A stretch of DNA of 64,000 nt from UBA2199 sp964628035 (GTDB lineage Bacteria; Acidobacteriota; Aminicenantia; UBA2199), in NCBI GenBank assembly GCA_964628035.1, contig CAZVPI010000012.1:25606-89605 (forward strand), given 5' to 3'. Below are positions 19,384-28,049 of this stretch, one piece after another (the first letter of the stretch is position 1; every line of letters starts with the position of its first letter). The notes beneath the pieces were generated by a model, which saw nothing but the letters and a program-made list of their open reading frames with translations, was not told where the DNA came from and did not search any database. The position numbers and the translations under genes are program-made.

Positions 19384-20270
19384 CTTATGAATTTTCTGAG
19401 CGAAAGGAACGAGGAAAAGAGCCCGATGCCGGCGCCGGTGGCGACGAGCCGCCAGAAGATGCTGGGCGGCAGCTCGCGGAAGTCGATCACCCCCTTGACC
19501 ACCTGGTGGATGAAGCCCGCGTAGAGCGGGAAGGCGCGCACGGCGGCCAGCAGCAGCCCGCAGGCCAGCGCCCCGCCCAGCGATCCCAGGATCAGCCCCT
19601 CGAGCAGGAAGGGGACGCGGACGTAGGCGTCGGTGGCCCCGACCAGGCGCAGGATGGTGATCTCCTCGCGGCGCGTGAAGATGTTGAGCTTCACCACGTT
19701 GAAGATGATGAAGGCCGAGACGACCAGCAGGATGGCGCTCAGGAACAGCCCGGCGAACGAGGCGAACCTCTTGATGGTGGCGATCTTGCGCGCCCAGTCG
19801 CTGTTGAGCTGGACGCTCTCCACCAGCGGGCTGCGGCGGATGTCGGCGATGAACGACTCGATGGCCACGAGGCGGTCGGCGTCGGGGCGGAAGCGGGCGC
19901 GGATCGAGGCCGGGAAGGGGGAGGCGGCGAATTCGGCCAGGATGTACTCCAGCTCGGGGAACTCGCGGGCGAAATCGGCCCGCGCCTGGTCGCGGCTGGT
20001 GAGTCCGACCTCCTGGACCAGCAGGCTGGCGCCGACGCGGCGCGTCAGCGCCTCGACGGCGTCGGAGCCGGCGTCGTCGCGGAGATAGAAGATGGCCTCG
20101 ACGTGGTCGCTCAGGCGGCTGATGGCGCGGTCGAGGTGGAAGGAGAGGAAGCCGAAGATGCCCGGGACCAGCAGGGTGAAGGCGATGATGCCCAGGCAGA
20201 GGAAGTTGACCGACTTGTTGCGCAGGATGCTGGAAACGGCCCCCTGCAGCGCGCGCCAGGCGAAGCGCAT
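19377..20270 (-). CDS. ftsX: Cell division ABC transporter permease-like protein FtsX
   Basis: 297 aa. One N-terminal helix (about 22-45), a periplasmic domain (about 48-165) and three C-terminal helices (LFLSAILLVVSAFIIFNVVKL; the LLEGLILGSLGGALACGLL region; WRLVATGAGIGLFSSFL), the usual FtsX layout. With FtsE it activates peptidoglycan hydrolases at the division site. It starts 2 nt after the ftsE stop. Its TAG stop is provided by the type-6 heptamer array. Confidence 0.93.
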   Translation of the reverse strand: MRFAWRALQGAVSSILRNKSVNFLCLGIIAFTLLVPGIFGFLSFHLDRAISRLSDHVEAIFYLRDDAGSDAVEALTRRVGASLLVQEVGLTSRDQARADFAREFPELEYILAEFAASPFPASIRARFRPDADRLVAIESFIADIRRSPLVESVQLNSDWARKIATIKRFASFAGLFLSAILLVVSAFIIFNVVKLNIFTRREEITILRLVGATDAYVRVPFLLEGLILGSLGGALACGLLLAAVRAFPLYAGFIHQVVKGVIDFRELPPSIFWRLVATGAGIGLFSSFLSLRKFIRE

Positions 20271-20272
20271 GG

Positions 20273-20947
20273 TCAGCCCGCCTCGCAGGGGCGGTCGAGC
20301 ACCAGCTGCCCCTTGTCCAGCTTGATGATGCGCTTGGGGAAGAGGTTGATCAGGTTGAGGTCGTGGGTGGCGATGAGGGTGGTGATGCCGCTGGCGTTGA
20401 TGCGCTCGAAGATGCGGATGATCTCGATCGACAGCTCGGTGTCGAGGTTGCCCGTGGGCTCGTCGGCGATGAGGATCTTGGGGTTGCCGATGACGGCGCG
20501 GGCGATGGCCACCCGCTGCTGCTCGCCGCCGGAGATGTGCGCGGTCAGGTAGCGCTTGCGGTGGCTGAGGCCGACCAGGGCCAGGGTGCTGTTGACCTTG
20601 TTCTCGATGGCGGCGCGCTTCTCGCCGCGCACCAGCAGGGGGATGGCCACGTTTTCCTGCACCGTGCGGTTCATCAGCAGCTTGAAGTCCTGGAAGACGA
20701 TGCCGATCTGGCGGCGCAGGCGGTACAGGCGGTGGCGGGGGATGAGCGTGCTGTTGACCGAGTCGATGAGGATCTGCCCCTTGGTCGGCTCCTCCTCCTT
20801 GGTGATCAGCTTGAGCAGGGTCGACTTGCCGGCCCCCGAGGCGCCGGTGAGGAAGAGGAACTCGCCGCGCTCGATCTCCAGGTTGATGTCGCTCAGGGCC
20901 TCGTTGCTGCGGTAGTATTGCTTGTAGACATGGAAGAACTGGATCAC
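20273..20947 (-). CDS. ftsE: Cell division ATP-binding protein FtsE
   Basis: 224 aa ABC ATPase. Walker A TGASGAGKST, signature ISGGEQQRVAIARAVIG, Walker B ILIADEPTGNLD and the switch region LIATHDLNLI. The opening MIQFFHVYKQYY is typical of FtsE. It energises the FtsX complex. The start is a GTG at 20947 overlapping the stop of the transketolase gene (GTGA). Confidence 0.94.
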   Translation of the reverse strand: MIQFFHVYKQYYRSNEALSDINLEIERGEFLFLTGASGAGKSTLLKLITKEEEPTKGQILIDSVNSTLIPRHRLYRLRRQIGIVFQDFKLLMNRTVQENVAIPLLVRGEKRAAIENKVNSTLALVGLSHRKRYLTAHISGGEQQRVAIARAVIGNPKILIADEPTGNLDTELSIEIIRIFERINASGITTLIATHDLNLINLFPKRIIKLDKGQLVLDRPCEAG

Positions 20948-21879
20948 GGCCGGTCGAGGAGGCGCCGGCCGGCGGCGGCGATGTCGGCGGCGGTCAGCCG
21001 GAAATGGGCATACAGGTCCTCGGGCTTGCCGGAGCGGCCGAACTGGCCGTCCATGCCCATCAGGGTCATCGGCACCGGGTGGCGCTGGACGAGGAACTCG
21101 GCGCAGGCCGAGCCCAGGCCGCCGCGCACCGAGTGGTCCTCGACGGTGAGCAGGCGCCCGGCGCGGCGCACGAGGCCGAGCAGGGTGTCGCCGTCCAGGG
21201 GCTGCAGGCTGGAACAGTTGAGGACCGCCGCCGCCACCCCCTGCGCGGCCAGGATCTCGGCCGCCTGCAGCGCCTTCTCCACCATCGCCCCCATGGCCGC
21301 CAGGACGAGGTCGCCGCCCTCGCGCAGCACCGGGGCGCGCCCGGGCTGGAAGCGATGGCCGGCGGGAAGCACGGTCGGCAGGTTGCCTCGCGTCAGGCGG
21401 ATGAAGAACGGGCCGGGCGCGGCGGCGGCGTACTCGACAACGGCGGCCGTCTCGACGGCATCGGCCGGCACGAGGACGGTGAGCCCGGGCAGGCTGCGCG
21501 CCAGGGCCACGTCCTCCAGCGCCTGGTGGGTGGCGCCGTCCTCGCCGACCCCCAGGCCGGCGTGCGTCCCGACCAGCTTGACGTTGGCCCCGTTGTAGCA
21601 GACCGACTGGCGCACCTGGTCGAAGGCGCGGCCGATGAGGAAGGCGCAGAACGAGCTGGCGAACACCGTCTTCCCGGTCAGGGCCAGGCCGGCGGCGGTC
21701 GAGACCATGTCCTGCTCGGCCAGGCCCATGTCGAAGAAACGCTCGGGGAACTCGCGGGCGAAGACCTGCGTCTGCGTCGACTTGGCCAGGTCGGCGTCGA
21801 GGACGACCAGGTCGGGATTGGCCCGACCCAGCCGCAGCAGGGCCTGGCCGTAGGCGTTGCGCAGGCTTTCAGCGGCCAT
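20944..21879 (-). CDS. Transketolase, C-terminal subunit
   Basis: 311 aa. Corresponds to the pyrimidine-binding and C-terminal domains of transketolase: FDMGLAEQDMVSTAAGLALTG carries the catalytic Glu that activates thiamine diphosphate, and THAGLGVGEDGATHQALED is characteristic. With the N-terminal subunit (21869-22696) it makes a two-gene transketolase of the non-oxidative pentose phosphate pathway. The 11-nt overlap supports stoichiometric expression. A DXS-like role is less likely because the arrangement matches the split transketolases of archaea and many bacteria. Confidence 0.92.
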   Translation of the reverse strand: MAAESLRNAYGQALLRLGRANPDLVVLDADLAKSTQTQVFAREFPERFFDMGLAEQDMVSTAAGLALTGKTVFASSFCAFLIGRAFDQVRQSVCYNGANVKLVGTHAGLGVGEDGATHQALEDVALARSLPGLTVLVPADAVETAAVVEYAAAAPGPFFIRLTRGNLPTVLPAGHRFQPGRAPVLREGGDLVLAAMGAMVEKALQAAEILAAQGVAAAVLNCSSLQPLDGDTLLGLVRRAGRLLTVEDHSVRGGLGSACAEFLVQRHPVPMTLMGMDGQFGRSGKPEDLYAHFRLTAADIAAAGRRLLDRP

Positions 21880-22696
21880 CGCCCAGCTCCATCAGCGCCT
21901 GTTCCGTCTCGGCGGCATTGGGCGCCTGGCCGTGGAAGGCGACGTTGTCCTCCATGAACGAAACGCCCTTGCCCTTGACGGTGCGGGCGATGACCAGGGT
22001 GGGGCGCTGGCGCTCGCGGGCGAAGGCGGCCAGGGCGGCCTCGATCTGGCCGAAGTCGTGGCCGTCGATCTCCTCCACGTGCCAGCGGAAGGCCTGCCAC
22101 TTGTCGCGCAGGGGGGCGATGTCCTTGATGGCGCTCACCCGGCCGTCGATCTGCAGGTCGTTGTAGTCCAGGAAGACGCAGAGGTTGCTCAGTTTGCGGA
22201 AGCCGGCGGTCATGGCCGCCTCCCAGACCTGGCCCTCCTGCGACTCGCCGTCGCCGATCAGGGCAAAGACGCGGGCCGGGATGCCCGACAGGCGCAGGCC
22301 CAGGGCCATGCCGCAGGCCATCGACAGGCCCTGGCCCAGGGATCCCGTCGAGGCCTCGACGCCGGGGGTGTCCAGGCGGTGCGGGTGGCCCTGCAGGCAG
22401 GAATCGGCCTGGCGCAGGCGGTCCAGCGCCGACAGCGGCAGGAAGCCGCGCTCGGCCAGGGCGGCGTAGAGGACGGGCGCGGCGTGCCCCTTGGAGAGGA
22501 CGAAGCGGTCGCGGTCGGGGAGGGTGGGCTGGAGCGGGTCGAGGCGCATGTGGCGGAAATAGAGAAAGGCGAGGATCTCGACCGCCGAGAGCGATCCACC
22601 GGGATGGCCCGAGGCGGCCCGGGAGATCATGCGCACGATGTGCAGGCGCATGCGGCGGGCGGTCTCGGCCAGCTGGATGCGTTCCTGCTCGTTCAT
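21869..22696 (-). CDS. Transketolase, N-terminal subunit
   Basis: 275 aa. Holds the thiamine diphosphate pyrophosphate-binding domain: RAASGHPGGSLSAVEIL, SKGHAAPVLYAAL, STGSLGQGLSMACGMALG and the Mg-binding GDGESQEGQVWEA. Works with the C-terminal subunit gene just downstream. It begins 25 nt after the CT398-like gene, within the minus-strand operon that runs on to ftsX. Confidence 0.93.
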   Translation of the reverse strand: MNEQERIQLAETARRMRLHIVRMISRAASGHPGGSLSAVEILAFLYFRHMRLDPLQPTLPDRDRFVLSKGHAAPVLYAALAERGFLPLSALDRLRQADSCLQGHPHRLDTPGVEASTGSLGQGLSMACGMALGLRLSGIPARVFALIGDGESQEGQVWEAAMTAGFRKLSNLCVFLDYNDLQIDGRVSAIKDIAPLRDKWQAFRWHVEEIDGHDFGQIEAALAAFARERQRPTLVIARTVKGKGVSFMEDNVAFHGQAPNAAETEQALMELGDGR

Positions 22697-22721
22697 GCGC
22701 GGGCCCCGGCGGCGGCCGGGG

Positions 22722-23444
22722 TCAAGCCTCCGCGTCGTCGTCGATTTTCCGGTACAGGATGCGCCCGCAGCTCTCGCAGACCATCAGGTCGGTCGAGAGG
22801 ATCATCTCGCTCAGGATCTGCGGGCGGATCTTGATGTTGCAGACGCCGCAAAAGTCGCTGTGCACGTAGGAGACGACCTTGCCGGCCTTCTTGACGAAGA
22901 GGTTGTCGTAGACCTTGAGCAGCTTGGGCTCGACCCGGGCGCGCAGCTCCTTCTTGCCGTGCGTCTCCTCGGCCAGCTTGTTGCGGTGGTATTCCAGGTT
23001 GCGCTGCATGTCCTGGATCTGCTGGTTGTAGGTTGCGGCGATCTTCTGGAACGCGCTCTCGGCCTCGCGGATGGAGCCCATGATCTCGTCCGATTCGATC
23101 ATCTTCTCGATGATCTTCTCTTCCACGGCGACGATGTTGGCTTCCTCGAACTTGATCTCGTTGCTGAAGCCCTGGAATTCCTTGTTGGTCGTCACCTTCT
23201 TCATCTGTTCCTTGTATTTGCCGATCTTGTCGCGGATGGCGACGATCTCGCGCTCCAGCTTCTTCCTCTCCTCGCCGTTGGTCTGCAGCCGCTTCTTGGC
23301 CTTTTCGATCATGTCGGAGCGGGAGTCGCGCTCGTCCTCCAGCTCCTTGATTTTGAGGGGGATGTCCTTGATGACGGCCTCGATCTCCTTGAGCTGGTCG
23401 TCCTTCAGCTGCAGCGCGTACAAGATGTCAAGTCCTTCTTTCAA
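22722..23444 (-). CDS. CT398-like coiled-coil protein with C4 zinc ribbon
   Basis: 240 aa. A long antiparallel coiled coil (about 1-175, rich in K/E heptads) is followed by a zinc ribbon with CGVCNIKIRPQ and CESCGRILY. This matches the CT398/PF02591 family, which is widespread in bacteria but poorly understood. It lies 28 nt downstream of tRNA-CAU on the same strand, with AAGGAG before the ATG, so it may be transcribed from the tRNA promoter. Confidence 0.88.
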   Translation of the reverse strand: MKEGLDILYALQLKDDQLKEIEAVIKDIPLKIKELEDERDSRSDMIEKAKKRLQTNGEERKKLEREIVAIRDKIGKYKEQMKKVTTNKEFQGFSNEIKFEEANIVAVEEKIIEKMIESDEIMGSIREAESAFQKIAATYNQQIQDMQRNLEYHRNKLAEETHGKKELRARVEPKLLKVYDNLFVKKAGKVVSYVHSDFCGVCNIKIRPQILSEMILSTDLMVCESCGRILYRKIDDDAEA

Positions 23445-23472
23445 GAAAACTCCTTGTGCAGGGCGCTTCTAC

Positions 23473-23545
23473 TGGGCCTACCAGGATTCGAACCTGGAAC
23501 CGACCGGTTATGAGCCGGCAGCTCTAGCCGTTGAGCTATAGACCC
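23473..23545 (-). tRNA. tRNA with CAU anticodon (Met, or Ile2 after lysidine modification)
   Basis: 73 nt. Acceptor GGGTCTA with TAGGCCC; anticodon arm GCCGG-CTCATAA-CCGGT; T loop TTCGAAT. CCA not encoded. The anticodon CAT alone cannot separate elongator Met from Ile2. It lacks the three G-C pairs of initiator tRNA in the anticodon stem. Confidence 0.93.
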
Positions 23546-23557
23546 GAGCCAAGGGCA

Positions 23558-23586
23558 AGAGTAGCAAAATCACGCCCGGCTGTCAA
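23558..23586 (-). promoter_or_regulatory. Promoter of tRNA-CAU and probably the downstream operon
   Basis: Minus strand: TTGACA (23586-23581), 17-nt spacer, TACTCT (23563-23558), 12 nt before the tRNA 5' end. No separate promoter is obvious before the CT398-like gene. Confidence 0.65.
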
Positions 23587-23637
23587 TACTAAGGAGACCG
23601 CAGGAACGAAAGATCACAATCTAAGAACGCGACAAAG

Positions 23638-23892
23638 AACTATTCAGCAACTTGAAGACGCACCGGTCCATCAAGGTACCACGTACCATGTACCACGTAC
23701 CATGGTAAAGGCAGAAACGTGATCACTGGAGGCATTGGTTTTCAACGTGGTACGTGGTACATGGTATCTCATCTTTAATTCGTTCAGTTTCTCCCGAGTT
23801 CCATGTACTGCGAACCATGGTAAAGGCAGAAGAATAGACACTGGAGGGCGTCGGGTATCAACTTGGTACGTGGTACGTGGTACATGGTACCT
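23638..23892. repeat. Two adjacent type-2 heptamer elements without genes
   Basis: First copy: outer flank from 23638, left arm about 23675-23704 (ACGTACC, ATGTACC), right arm about 23744-23767 (GGTACGT). Second copy: degenerate left arm about 23800-23822, right arm about 23863-23892. Both loops contain CATGGTAAAGGCAGAA, and both right arms are followed by CTCATCTTTA, so this is a duplication. No gene found in the 412-nt gap. Confidence 0.75.
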
Positions 23893-23920
23893 CATCTTTA
23901 GTTTGCTGAGTTTCTCCTGG

Positions 23921-23950
23921 TTGACAATTTTTGTCTATTGGGTGTATGGT
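23921..23950 (+). promoter_or_regulatory. Sigma70 promoter, leaderless
   Basis: TTGACA (23921-23926), 18-nt spacer, TATGGT (23945-23950). The ATG at 23958 lies 7 nt after the -10 box. Confidence 0.65.
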
Positions 23951-23957
23951 TTGGCCA

Positions 23958-25124
23958 ATGAAAAAATTTGCGCTGCTGGCCTTTTTGGCGGTGTTCGCCC
24001 TGCCCCTGCGCGCCTTCTTCCCCTTCTTCCACGGCGCCCGCTCGCTGGCCCTCGGCTATTCCTCCCTGGCTTTCAACTACGACGTCAATTCCCTTTTCCT
24101 GAACCCGGCGCTGCTGGCCACGCTGACCGTGCCCCTGGCCGGCTACCAGTACGGCGACAGCCGCATCGATTTCCGCGACGCCGCCGGCGCCTTGGCCGCG
24201 GCCCGGGGCTTCCCGCTGGAGAGCTTCCAGGACCTCGACGGGGCCGGCCGCGCCGAGGTCCTGGCCTACCTGCGCAGCGCCTTCGCCGCCGGCCCGGTCA
24301 TCAGCGGCTTCCGCTCCCGCGGCCCCGGCTACGCCGGCAAGGGCTATGCCGTGGCCATCACCACCGTGGACGCCGCCGTGGTCGCGCCGCTGGCTTCCCC
24401 GCTCCTCGACGGGCCGGACGACGAGGTCAGCGCCGCCGACATCGCCGCGCTGCGCGTCCGCTTCACCGGCCTGCGCTACACCGATTATTCCCTGGCCGTG
24501 GGCGTCCCCCTTTCCCAGGGTGTGACCCTGGGGGCCACGCTCCATTACCTGAAGGGCAGGCAGGCGGTCGTGGACCTCGGCTTGGCCGCCGAGCCGTTCA
24601 CGCCGTTCGCCGATGCCGGAGACCTAGCGCAGGCGGCCTGGACGGCCGCCGCCGACCCGTTCAGCCGCCTGGCCTTCGACGCCGGCGCCGCCGTCGACAT
24701 CGGGCCCAGTTTCAAGGCCGGGGTGACGGTGAGGAACGCCAACCACCCCGAGATCGAAACCGCCGCCGGCCCGCTGCGCCTGGCCCGCCGGCTGGTGGCC
24801 GGGCTGGCCTTCCGCCCCGACCCGCAGCTGACCCTGGTGCTGGACGTCGACCTGGCCGCCGCCGAGCTTTTTCCGGGCGGCGGCGAGGCCCAGCCGCTGG
24901 CGCTGGGCGTGGAGAAGGGGCTGTTCCGCAGCAAGCTGCTGCTGCGCGCCGGGCTGTGGAGCGACCTGGAGGCCAGGTACCTGGTGGGCCGGCGGGCCAA
25001 CGTCCTGTACGGCCTGGGCTGCGGCTTCAACCTGGGCCATTTCCTGGTCGACCTGGCCCTGGCCCTGGATTCCCAGGGGCGTGTGAAAAATCTCGGCCTC
25101 TCGGGATTTTACGCGCTGCGCTGA
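23958..25124 (+). CDS. Outer-membrane beta-barrel protein (TraF/UPF0164-like)
   Basis: 388 aa. Signal peptide (about 1-18), then FHGARSLALGYSSLAFNYDVNSLFLNPALLA, the N-terminal pattern (GAR-x-LALG, NPA) shared by PorV/UPF0164/TraF-type outer-membrane proteins, followed by alternating beta-strand sequence to the end (FYALR). Function unknown; probably an outer-membrane or periplasmic factor. It stands 50 nt before pilB with its own promoter, so a role in pilus assembly is possible but unproven. Confidence 0.72.
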   Translation: MKKFALLAFLAVFALPLRAFFPFFHGARSLALGYSSLAFNYDVNSLFLNPALLATLTVPLAGYQYGDSRIDFRDAAGALAAARGFPLESFQDLDGAGRAEVLAYLRSAFAAGPVISGFRSRGPGYAGKGYAVAITTVDAAVVAPLASPLLDGPDDEVSAADIAALRVRFTGLRYTDYSLAVGVPLSQGVTLGATLHYLKGRQAVVDLGLAAEPFTPFADAGDLAQAAWTAAADPFSRLAFDAGAAVDIGPSFKAGVTVRNANHPEIETAAGPLRLARRLVAGLAFRPDPQLTLVLDVDLAAAELFPGGGEAQPLALGVEKGLFRSKLLLRAGLWSDLEARYLVGRRANVLYGLGCGFNLGHFLVDLALALDSQGRVKNLGLSGFYALR

Positions 25125-25137
25125 CGAGGTGAAAAAA

Positions 25138-25166
25138 TTGACAATTCGTTTTTCATCCTCTACAAT
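25138..25166 (+). promoter_or_regulatory. Promoter of the pil cluster, near-leaderless
   Basis: TTGACA (25138-25143), 17-nt spacer, TACAAT (25161-25166). The pilB ATG at 25175 lies 8 nt after the -10 box. Confidence 0.75.
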
Positions 25167-25174
25167 ATGATCCA

Positions 25175-26890
25175 ATGGCTATGCGACTAGGAGATTTTCT
25201 TATCAAGGAAAGGAAGCTGACGGAGGAGAAGCTGCAGCACGCCCTGGACGTGCAGAAGAAGGAGCCGGGCAAGCTGGGCAGCATCCTCATCCGTTTGGGG
25301 CATGTCACCGAGGAGGACATCGCCCAGGTGCTGAGCAAGCAGTTCGGCTATCCCTCGATCAACCTCACCAAGTTCGAGATCGACGAGAAGGTGATCGAGC
25401 TGATCAAGCCCGACATTGCCCGCAAGCACGTGGTCATCCCCATCCACCGCATCGGCTCCAACCTCACCCTGGCCATGGCCGACCCCTCGAACCTCTTCGT
25501 GCAGGAGGAGATCCGCTTCTCCACCAACCTGCGCATCCAGGCGGTCATCGCGCCCGAGTCGTCGATCCTGCAGGCCATCGACAAGTACTACGGCTCCTCC
25601 ACCGGCATCGAGGCCCAGAAGTTCCTCGACGAGATCGAGCTGAGCGAGGATTCCAGCGTCGAGGTCATGGAGATGAAGGAGGACGAGCTTTCGGTCGACG
25701 GCGACATCGACGAGGACGCCCCGGCCATCAAGCTGGTCAACCTCATCTTCAACGACGCCATCATCAAGGGGGCTTCGGACATCCACTTCGAGCCCTACGA
25801 GAAGGAATTCCGCGTGCGCCTGCGCATCGACGGCGTGCTGCACGAGTACATGAAGCCGCCGATGAACCTGAAGAACAAGGTCACCTCCCGCCTCAAGCTG
25901 ATCTCCGGCATCGACATCGCCGAGAAGCGCCTGCCCCAGGACGGACGCATCAAGACCAAGATCGACACCGGCACGGCCAAGAAGGTCGTCGACATGCGCG
26001 TCTCCTCGCTGCCGACCATCCACGGCGAGAAGGTCGTCATCCGCATCCTGGACAAGGACCAGCTCAAGCTCGACCTGACCCAGCTCGGCTTCGAGCCCTC
26101 CTCGCTGCAGAAATTCGAACGCAACATCAAGGAGCCCTGGGGCATCATCCTGGTCACCGGCCCGACCGGCTCGGGCAAGACCAACACCCTGTACTCGGCC
26201 GTCTCCAAGCTGAACGACGAGGAGGTCAACATCCTGACCGCCGAGAACCCGGTGGAATTCAACATCTTCGGCATCAACCAGGTCAACATCAAGGAGCAGA
26301 TCGGCCTGACCTTCCCCGCCGCCCTGCGCACCTTCCTGCGCCAGGACCCCAACATCATCCTGGTGGGGGAGATCCGCGACTTCGAGACCGCCGACATCGC
26401 CATCAAGGCCGCCCTGACCGGCCACCTGGTCCTCTCGACGCTGCACACCAACGACGCCCCCTCCACCATCGCCCGCCTGATCAACATGGGCATCGAGCCC
26501 TTCCTGGTGGCCACGGCGCTGCGCCTGGTCCAGGCGCAGCGGCTCATCCGCCGCCTGTGCAGCAACTGCAAGGCGATCGCCAAGATCCCGGCCCAGACGC
26601 TGATCGAGATCGGCTTCACCCCCGAGGAGGCCAAGACGGTCCAGATCTTCGAGCCCAAGGGCTGCGACAAGTGCAACAACACCGGCTACAAGGGGCGCGT
26701 CGGGCTCTTCGAGGTCATGGAGCTCGACGAGGAGCTCCGCGAGATGGTCATGATCGGCGCCTCCACCTCCGAGCTGCGGCAGAAGGCCAAGGAGAAGGGC
26801 ATGCTCACCCTGCGCATGAGCGGCCTGGAAAAGATCAAGATCGGCATGACCTCCATCGAGGAAGTCCTGCGCGAGACCACGAAGATGTAA
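25175..26890 (+). CDS. pilB: Type IV pilus assembly ATPase PilB
   Basis: 571 aa cytoplasmic hexameric ATPase that powers pilus extension. N-terminal MshEN-type domain (about 1-140), ATPase core with Walker A GPTGSGKT (about 329-336), Asp and His boxes, and a tetracysteine zinc site (CSNC near 462, CDKCNNTG near 497) found in PilB/GspE. Being first in pilB-pilT-pilC-pilS-pilR supports pilB over gspE. No major pilin gene is in the window. Confidence 0.93.
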   Translation: MAMRLGDFLIKERKLTEEKLQHALDVQKKEPGKLGSILIRLGHVTEEDIAQVLSKQFGYPSINLTKFEIDEKVIELIKPDIARKHVVIPIHRIGSNLTLAMADPSNLFVQEEIRFSTNLRIQAVIAPESSILQAIDKYYGSSTGIEAQKFLDEIELSEDSSVEVMEMKEDELSVDGDIDEDAPAIKLVNLIFNDAIIKGASDIHFEPYEKEFRVRLRIDGVLHEYMKPPMNLKNKVTSRLKLISGIDIAEKRLPQDGRIKTKIDTGTAKKVVDMRVSSLPTIHGEKVVIRILDKDQLKLDLTQLGFEPSSLQKFERNIKEPWGIILVTGPTGSGKTNTLYSAVSKLNDEEVNILTAENPVEFNIFGINQVNIKEQIGLTFPAALRTFLRQDPNIILVGEIRDFETADIAIKAALTGHLVLSTLHTNDAPSTIARLINMGIEPFLVATALRLVQAQRLIRRLCSNCKAIAKIPAQTLIEIGFTPEEAKTVQIFEPKGCDKCNNTGYKGRVGLFEVMELDEELREMVMIGASTSELRQKAKEKGMLTLRMSGLEKIKIGMTSIEEVLRETTKM

Positions 26891-26900
26891 GGAGGGAGAC

Positions 26901-28037
26901 ATGGCCCTGCCGCTGCCGCAACTGCTGAAGATCATGGTCGACGAGGGCGGCACCGACCTGCACATCACCACCAACTCGCCGCCGCTGATCCGCGTCCACG
27001 GCCTGCTGCGGCGCATCGAACACCCCTCGCTGTCCCCGGCCGAGACCAAGCAGATGATCTACAGCATCCTCAACGACAACCAGAAGTACAAATTCGAGGA
27101 GAACTGGGAGCTCGACTTCTCCTTCGGCATCAAGGGGCTGGCCCGCTTCCGCGCCAACGTCTTCATGCAGCGCGGCGCCGTGGCCGGCGCCTTCCGCCGC
27201 ATCCCCTACGAGATCTGGTCGTTCGAGAAGCTGGGGCTGCCGCCCATCGTGCCCACCATGACCAACAAGGCGCGCGGCCTGATCCTGGTCACCGGCCCCA
27301 CCGGCTCGGGCAAGACCACCACCCTGGCCTCGATGCTCGACAAGGTCAACAAGGAGCACCCGGTCCACATCATCACCATCGAGGACCCCATCGAGTACCT
27401 GCACTCGCACCGCAAGGCCATGGTCAACCAGCGCGAGCTGCACGCCGACACCAAGAGCTTCCCGCTGGCGCTGCGCTCGGTGCTGCGCGAGGACCCGGAC
27501 GTGGTGCTGATCGGCGAAATGCGCGACCTGGAGACCATCCAGGCGGCCATCACCATCGCCGAGACCGGCCACCTGACCTTCGCCACCCTGCACACCAACT
27601 CGGCGGCGCAGACGATCAACCGCATCATCGACGTCTTCCCGCCCCACCAGCAGGACCAGGTGCGCACCCAGCTGTCGATGAACCTGGAGGGCATCATCAC
27701 CCAGGCGCTGCTGCCCAAGGCCGACGGCCGCGGCCGCTGCCTGGCCGTGGAGATCCTCGTGCCCACGCCGGCCATCCGCCACCTGATCCGCGACAACAAG
27801 ATCCACCAGATCTATTCGTCCATGCAGATGGGCCAGGACAAGTACGGCATGATCACCTTCAACCAGTCGCTGGCCAACCTGTATTTCAAGCGCGACATCT
27901 CGCTGGAGCTGGCCAAGAGCGTCTCGCACAACCCGGAGGAGCTGCAGGAACTCATCAACCGCGGCCCGACCACGCTCAGCAACCAGTTCAAGACCGCCGC
28001 CTTCGCCCAGGCGCCCAATGCCGGCAAGGTGCAATAA
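26901..28037 (+). CDS. pilT: Twitching motility retraction ATPase PilT
   Basis: 378 aa. Cytoplasmic ATPase that depolymerises the pilus. Walker A GPTGSGKTTT (from about residue 132), Walker B LIGEMRDLETI and the family C-terminal stretch (QIYSSMQMGQ, MITFNQSLANL). A GGAGGGAG Shine-Dalgarno lies in the 10-nt gap after pilB. Length and context fit PilT. Confidence 0.95.
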   Translation: MALPLPQLLKIMVDEGGTDLHITTNSPPLIRVHGLLRRIEHPSLSPAETKQMIYSILNDNQKYKFEENWELDFSFGIKGLARFRANVFMQRGAVAGAFRRIPYEIWSFEKLGLPPIVPTMTNKARGLILVTGPTGSGKTTTLASMLDKVNKEHPVHIITIEDPIEYLHSHRKAMVNQRELHADTKSFPLALRSVLREDPDVVLIGEMRDLETIQAAITIAETGHLTFATLHTNSAAQTINRIIDVFPPHQQDQVRTQLSMNLEGIITQALLPKADGRGRCLAVEILVPTPAIRHLIRDNKIHQIYSSMQMGQDKYGMITFNQSLANLYFKRDISLELAKSVSHNPEELQELINRGPTTLSNQFKTAAFAQAPNAGKVQ

Positions 28038-28049
28038 AAAGGGGGACCC

